A DNA stretch of 64,000 bases, taken from the NCBI RefSeq assembly GCF_000226095.1, contig NC_016472.1:4836001-4900000 (forward strand), in the 5' to 3' direction. Under the pieces are notes generated by a model, which searched no databases, was not told the DNA's origin, and saw only the letters and a program-made list of their open reading frames with translations. Source of the DNA: Thermothelomyces thermophilus ATCC 42464 (Eukaryota; Ascomycota; Sordariomycetes; Sordariales; Chaetomiaceae). The position numbers and the translations under genes are program-made. Positions 59,933 through 64,000 of this stretch are shown piece by piece (position 1 is the stretch's first letter; each line of letters starts with the position of its first letter).

Positions 59933-60293
59933 TATTAGGGTAGCCTGCTATTAGGCTAGTTATCAAGAGAGGTAGTACTATTATAAAGGCCTTTCTAAGC
60001 AGGTTCGTACTAATCACGGGGGCAGGGAGAGTTAATTGTTCTAGGGCTAGTAGGCTACCTATTTATATCCCTCTTAAATCGTTGTTATATAGACTAATCC
60101 TTAGGGAGGAAAACCTCCCTTTTGGATCTGTAGGCTAATAGATATATCTTATACTACGGATCGGCTATCCCCTTTTCCCGGCCGTGCTCTAATCGTGCCC
60201 GTTATAGTAGGGTTATACCTATTAGTGCCCGGGTACAGGCCTTCCGGCCGCTACGGCCCGGCCGTAGGCACGGGTTGGCTTGTGTTTGTGACA
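59933..60293 (-). repeat. element A 5' LTR (right)
   Basis: 361 bp, matching 37,694-38,054. Starts TATTAGGGTAG and ends GTTTGTGACA; its outer third is less mutated than the left copy. Confidence 0.92.
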
Positions 60294-60298
60294 CTTGG
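60294..60298. repeat. element A target-site duplication, right copy
   Basis: CTTGG; the partner of CTTAG at 37689-37693. Confidence 0.75.
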
Positions 60299-60560
60299 CG
60301 GTAGGCTTTAAATTAATGTTACATTTAGGGGCGCTAGGTAGTCTGTGTGGTGAAAATTTTAACGGGCGCGCGAGGTGTGGTCGGATTGCGGTCGGGTCCG
60401 GTTCCAACGCCTGCGATGCCTGTTGCACACCCGCAACGGCTCGCGCGCGGTTGAGAGTGGTACCGTTAGATAGCGTTTTTCGAGAGCTTTCTAGCGATGA
60501 TAGTTTCGTAAGTTTTGGTGGGGTATTCGTATAGGGTGTAGGGTAGGTAGGCCGGGTGTT
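60299..60560 (-). pseudogene. LINE 5' segment that escaped RIP
   Basis: 262 bp of normal composition with CAA, CAG and TGG-type sites intact, open in one minus-strand frame with no ATG. The frame continues into the mutated LINE body at 37,688 when element A and one duplication are removed. Confidence 0.65.
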
Positions 60561-60573
60561 CGATGGAAAATAT
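60561..60573. repeat. LINE target-site duplication, right copy
   Basis: CGATGGAAAATAT, identical to 32661-32673. Confidence 0.9.
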
Positions 60574-61105
60574 GGTGGACGCATCATTTATTAGGAAAGA
60601 TAATATGCATATTGGCGTTGGTTGAGGCGCGGGTTGGTTCAGATTTATGATAGTTTGTGTGGCGTTTGGGGGGGGGGGGGGCATGAGATGATGCATTTTT
60701 GAACCACAAGTAGTAGAGACGCATCTGTTGCTTTCTTACCTAGCACATGCTCACTCACAAATATCGAACCAAGCCTATGACTCCGGCGCGTCATAGCAGC
60801 CTCAGATTTGACTGCTTGTTGTCGTATTTGGTATTGCCAAATACTCCGTGATGCAGGTGGCTTCCCGATTTATCAAAACTGTTTTTGGTCGAGATGGCCT
60901 GGGCCGAAGGGGAGTGGGGCCGCGTTGTTGGTTTCCCCTAAGTGGTCACGGGGTTGCGCGTCGAACTCCAGACCCACCAAACGCGTTGGTGCCTGGCTGA
61001 TTTGCCTCTGTCAACAGCCCCAGGCGCGACCCTCCCGAGACTTGCGGCCTTTTCTTCGCCTTCAATCTTTCCACACGCGACACACAGCGAAGCTGCACTG
61101 TGAGG
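60574..61105. other. RAD51 upstream region
   Basis: 532 bp between the transposon block and the RAD51 start codon, of normal composition. A G12 run lies at about 60,668-60,680. No clear TATA box or MluI-type cell-cycle element is visible. Confidence 0.6.
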
Positions 61106-62236
61106 ATGTCTGGACGTGAAGAGTACGATGACTCGGCCAATGCCGAGGAGATGGGTCAGACTGGGCCAGGCGCGCCTACCCCTCTTTCGGCGCTGGAGGT
61201 GAGCCTTGATATGCTCCACGCCAACTGGCGTGTTCCAGGAGTCGGCCAAAAAGCCACTGACCTTTCTGATATTTAGGGGGTCGCCGGGCTTACCAAGCGT
61301 GATATCCAAGCAATTGTCGAGGCGGGCTACAATACGGTCGAGTCGGTCGCCTACACACCACAGCGGATGCTGGAGCAGATCAAGGGTATCTCGGCGCAGA
61401 AGGCAGCCAAGCTCCTCGCCGAGGCTTCCAAGCTTGTCCCGATGGGCTTTACCACGGCAACAGAGATGCATCTGCGACGCAGCGAGCTGATCTCCATTAC
61501 CACGGGTTCAAAGCAGCTGGACACGCTGCTCGCCGGCGGCATTGAGACGGGTAGCGTGACCGAGATCTTTGGCGAGTTTCGGACAGGAAAGTCGCAAATT
61601 TGTCACACTCTCGCTGTAACATGTCAATTGCCATTCGATATGGGTGGCGGCGAGGGGAAGTGTCTTTACATCGACACAGAGGGCACTTTCCGCCCCGTTC
61701 GGCTCCTCGCCGTTGCCAATCGCTACGGGCTCTCCGGCGAAGAGGTCCTGGACAATGTTGCCTATGCACGCGCTTACAACTCGGACCATCAGTTGCAGCT
61801 GCTGAACCAGGCAGCGGCTATGATGTGCGAGACCCGCTTCAGCCTGCTCATCGTTGATTCTGCCACCTCGCTCTACAGAACAGACTTCATTGGCCGTGGC
61901 GAACTGAGCTCGAGGCAAACGCACCTTGCCAAGTTCCTGCGGACTCTGCAGCGACTTGCCGACGAATTCGGCATCGCCGTCGTCATCACCAACCAGGTGG
62001 TATCCCAGGTCGACGGCGGCCCTTCTGCAATGTTCAATCCCGACCCCAAGAAGCCGATCGGTGGCAACATCATCGCACACGCCAGCACGACGAGAATCAG
62101 CCTGAAAAAAGGCCGGGGCGAGACGAGAATTGCAAAGATTTACGATAGCCCGTGCTTGCCAGAGGGCGATTGCCTGTTCGCCATCAACGAGGACGGCATT
62201 GGCGACCCGAATCCGAAAGATTTGGAGAAGGAGTAG
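61106..62236 (+). CDS. RAD51: RAD51 recombinase (MEI-3 type)
   Basis: Exons 61106-61198 and 61277-62236 encode 350 residues, the usual fungal RAD51 length. The protein forms ATP-dependent filaments on single-stranded DNA and drives strand exchange in homologous recombination in the nucleus. An acidic N-terminus is followed by a helix-hairpin-helix domain (GLTKRDIQ to [11 protein letters not shown], residues about 35-80), Walker A GEFRTGKS at 130-137, [10 protein letters not shown], and Walker B LLIVD at 221-225. The DNA-binding loop region [13 protein letters not shown] is present, and the LAGG, HLRRSE and TTATEMH blocks show RAD51 rather than DMC1 or an XRCC paralogue. The intron is 78 nt, in phase 0. 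No broken residue is seen. Confidence 0.96.
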
Positions 62237-62790
62237 AGGATGAGCTGACTTGAGGCTGTAGCTGTCCTCGTCTCCGGAGCTTGAAAATGTTTGCTTTGAC
62301 ATGACTGTTTCATGATGCATGGCAGGTGGTTATGGAGCAACCGCGATACAGCATAGGAGGTTCTGTTGGTCTTCGGAGTTAGCTAGGTTATGAATAATGG
62401 GCTGGAGTTAGATGGTAGCTGTTTGTTTGTGGCATACTCAATTCATGTCTAAGTCGCTTGGTTCCTTTGGGATTGGAGCGTGATGACGTGCCAGGAAGGA
62501 GAAACCAAAGAGCGCCGAGACCCACTACCGTCGTTACAGTTACATACTTGTACGGGGTAACGTTAGCGTAATCCGTACTTGTAAATCCGTATAGTACGTC
62601 CGTACATATTACAACCTCGAGCGAGCACAAGCAAGGGTGCTGTGAGATCAAAGCTCCCCGCCAAGGTGCCCTGCAAAGGCGGCCAGAATTCTGCCATTTG
62701 CAGCTTCAGACCGCGTCTGCACCTCGACCAAGCCGCGACTACAGCGCCAGCCCCGTCAATAGTCCCCCAAGAACGGCACACGGGGCTAAG
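62237..62790. other. RAD51-NUP120 intergenic region
   Basis: Contains a cluster of GTAC/TACGG motifs at 62,545-62,610 (TTGTACGGGGTAAC, TCCGTACTTG, GTCCGTACAT). No other gene. Confidence 0.55.
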
Positions 62791-64000
62791 ATGGCATCAA
62801 GAGACTTTGAAACACTCTACAAGGAGACGCGACTCAATCTCGAACCCGCGTCGCAATCGCTGACGATCCAGGTCCGTGTCGCACCACAGAACGCCTATGG
62901 GCGATCGAGCTCAAATCGGGGCGGCGCCTCGGCCGACGACGAGAAGGGATACCGATCGAGAAGTTTGGCGACAGCGTCTTCCATTTACTACCGGAACCAC
63001 GGTCACTCTCCACGATCCTTCTTGTGGCGAGTCCTAGAAAACGGGACCGTCCTCAGCCTTCGCGTGGCCGATGTTCGCAAACAAGAGAAGGAGGCGGATG
63101 CGCCGTTGATTTTAAATCTCAGATTTCCGGTCGCGATTAGGACACCCTGCATTGGCTTTGGCGATTACCCAGACAACGATTTGCTCTGCGTCTATGTCAT
63201 CGATCACTCCAAGCAGCTGTGGTCGCTCACACTGCGACCGGATCACTTCCGGAAAAGGATCGCGACCGACGGGGGGCTGGGCGATGCTTGCAAGTCGTAC
63301 TCACCACCAGGATTTGGGTTCAAGCACCCGCATAGATTGGCAGTCGTCAACCCGGATCAGTTGATAGTTACCATGCATGATGGTGGCATCCTGAGACTCG
63401 ACAGGAACAGATCCTCTGACAGTGAGTCCCCGATTTCCTTCCTAGCTTTGTTGCGGCCAGCCTGCAAGACACTGACCCGTCTTCAATAGCAAACGGAGGC
63501 ACATGGAGAGAAACTATCTACAATGTCGCGGGATGGGGCCAGAGTCTCCGGGGATTGGTCCCTTTCCAACGAAACCCGACGGTCAGATACGACAAGATCA
63601 ACATGGAGTTGACGGCCGCCGCTTCTACAGCAGTTACGGCAATGGGCCACTCCGGGACTGCGTTCCTATTCACCATATGTCTCGATCACCGGATGAGAGT
63701 ATGGGATGTGGGTACAGGCCAGATCCTGTACACCGGCGACATCTTGAATGCGATGCGCGACCCACAAGACGTTGGAAAGTGGACCGTTGATCCATCACAG
63801 GGCAATTTGATCCGGATAATGGAGAACGGCCGCGGCCAATGCTTGGTGGTAACATACTCACCCGTCGGGGCCGGCGAATTCAAGTTCTGGAAGGTAAAGG
63901 CGAACGACCAGGGTTCGCTTCACGTGGCGGATTGCTTTCCGGACGCCCATTTGATCCCGCCGAGCCCGTCGTCTCTGGATGTGTGGATCCTCGCGGATTT
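62791..64000 (+). CDS. NUP120: nucleoporin NUP120/NUP160, 5' part (cut by window end)
   Basis: Exon 1 is 62791-63421; exon 2 starts at 63490 and runs off the window. NUP120 is a scaffold subunit of the Y-shaped (Nup84/Nup107) complex of the nuclear pore, with an N-terminal beta-propeller followed by a helical domain. The start MASRDFETLYKETRLNLEP fits the family. Visible propeller pieces include SFLWRVLENGTVLSLR, LLCVYVIDHSKQLWSLTL, LIVTMHDGGILRLDR and LFTICLDHRMRVWDVGTGQIL. The donor GTGAGT and acceptor AATAG join in phase 1. About 380 residues are visible. A start further upstream in the same frame has no ATG before 62791. Confidence 0.9.

Larger units (their letters stand above)
37694..60293 (-). 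mobile_element. element A: chromovirus-type Ty3/gypsy LTR retrotransposon carrying nested X and Y
   Basis: 361-bp LTRs at both ends, and about 7.4 kb once the inner elements are removed. The minus orientation is shown by a purine-rich tract next to the left LTR (complement of 38,055-38,070) and by the motif order on that strand: reverse transcriptase YLDNILIFS near 57,510-57,546, RNase H IDAS near 57,041-57,083, an integrase strand (NTILIVIDYY) near 55,955-55,995, NVFPISLLEL near 55,205-55,240 and a chromodomain near 55,045-55,180, in which two Trp codons have become TAG. All frames are broken. Confidence 0.9.
32674..60560 (-). mobile_element. 5'-truncated LINE (non-LTR retrotransposon), interrupted by three nested LTR elements
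   Basis: The LINE occupies 32,674-37,693 and 60,299-60,560, about 5.3 kb without the inserted element. Minus-strand motifs lie in the expected order: an ORF1 zinc knuckle near 36,745-36,822, endonuclease GDFN near 35,901-35,937, reverse transcriptase G-x-PLSPILF near 34,321-34,375, the F-x-DD site near 34,249-34,283 (now FTND) and EKYKLIYF near 34,120-34,172. Frames are broken by RIP. Perfect 13-bp duplications flank the element. The 5' segment (60,299-60,560) has one open minus frame with no ATG, continuing into 37,688 once the inserted element is removed, so this copy is truncated within ORF1. Tad1-like affiliation is likely but unproven. Confidence 0.85.

Noticed and set aside
37694-60293. 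One giant 22.6-kb LTR element
   Set aside because: Inner LTR pairs with their own duplications show three normal-sized elements nested together.
60222-60587. 121-residue minus-strand frame as a possible host gene
   Set aside because: It crosses the boundaries of the element A LTR and the LINE target duplication; the middle part is LINE ORF1.
1-64000. CRISPR arrays, operons, bacterial-type regulatory sites and rRNA genes
   Set aside because: None seen; the gene structure is clearly eukaryotic.

Overview
The window looks like nuclear DNA of a filamentous ascomycete (Pezizomycotina). Sordariomycetes, and probably Sordariales, is the best guess. Evidence: GC-rich genes split by short introns (about 55-170 nt) with GTRAGT-like donors, CTRAC branch points and YAG acceptors; typical fungal families (TVP23, a Hep59/Tls1 protein, ChaC, a PEF calcium-binding protein, RAD51, NUP120); and a large AT-shifted block in which CAG/CAA/TGG codons have become TAG/TAA, the signature of repeat-induced point mutation (RIP). 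The order-level placement is inference.

Left arm (1-32,660): eleven complete or frame-disrupted genes plus one truncated gene, spread over long non-coding intervals. In order: the 3' end of an unknown gene; a Hep59/Tls1 splicing-factor-like gene (+); a single-pass membrane protein (+); TVP23 (-), divergent from a CitE/HpcH-like lyase (+); a basic, disordered unknown protein (-); a glycine-rich RRM protein (+); a ChaC gamma-glutamylcyclotransferase (-) that appears to need a 5-nt microexon; a five-EF-hand PEF protein (+); a protein with two Cys/His clusters (+); an unknown MGTRHL protein (+); and a gene with an apparent +1 frame break at a C7 run (+). Exon joins were worked out by hand from splice signals, reading phase and family motifs.

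Middle (32,661-60,573): a 27.9-kb block of four mobile elements nested inside one another, all on the minus strand. The outermost is a 5'-truncated LINE with a (TAA)n tail and a 13-bp target-site duplication. Inside it is an LTR chromovirus, called A here (361-bp LTRs, TSD CTTRG). Inside A is a second chromovirus, X (429-bp LTRs, TSD ATAAA). Inside the 3' LTR of X is a third, Y (458/460-bp LTRs, TSD TTACC). X and Y share an R-U5 half of the LTR and their internal region but have unrelated U3 halves. Their primer-binding site is complementary to a sequence inside their own LTR, which predicts Tf1/sushi-type self-priming. All coding frames are broken by RIP, but reverse transcriptase, RNase H, integrase, chromodomain, endonuclease and zinc-knuckle motifs can still be read.

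Right arm (60,574-64,000): an intact RAD51 recombinase gene whose start codon lies only about 530 bp from the transposon block, then the 5' part of NUP120, cut by the window end. The genes are housekeeping genes of unrelated pathways and show no sign of forming a cluster. The unusual content of the window is the nested transposon block and its boundary with RAD51.
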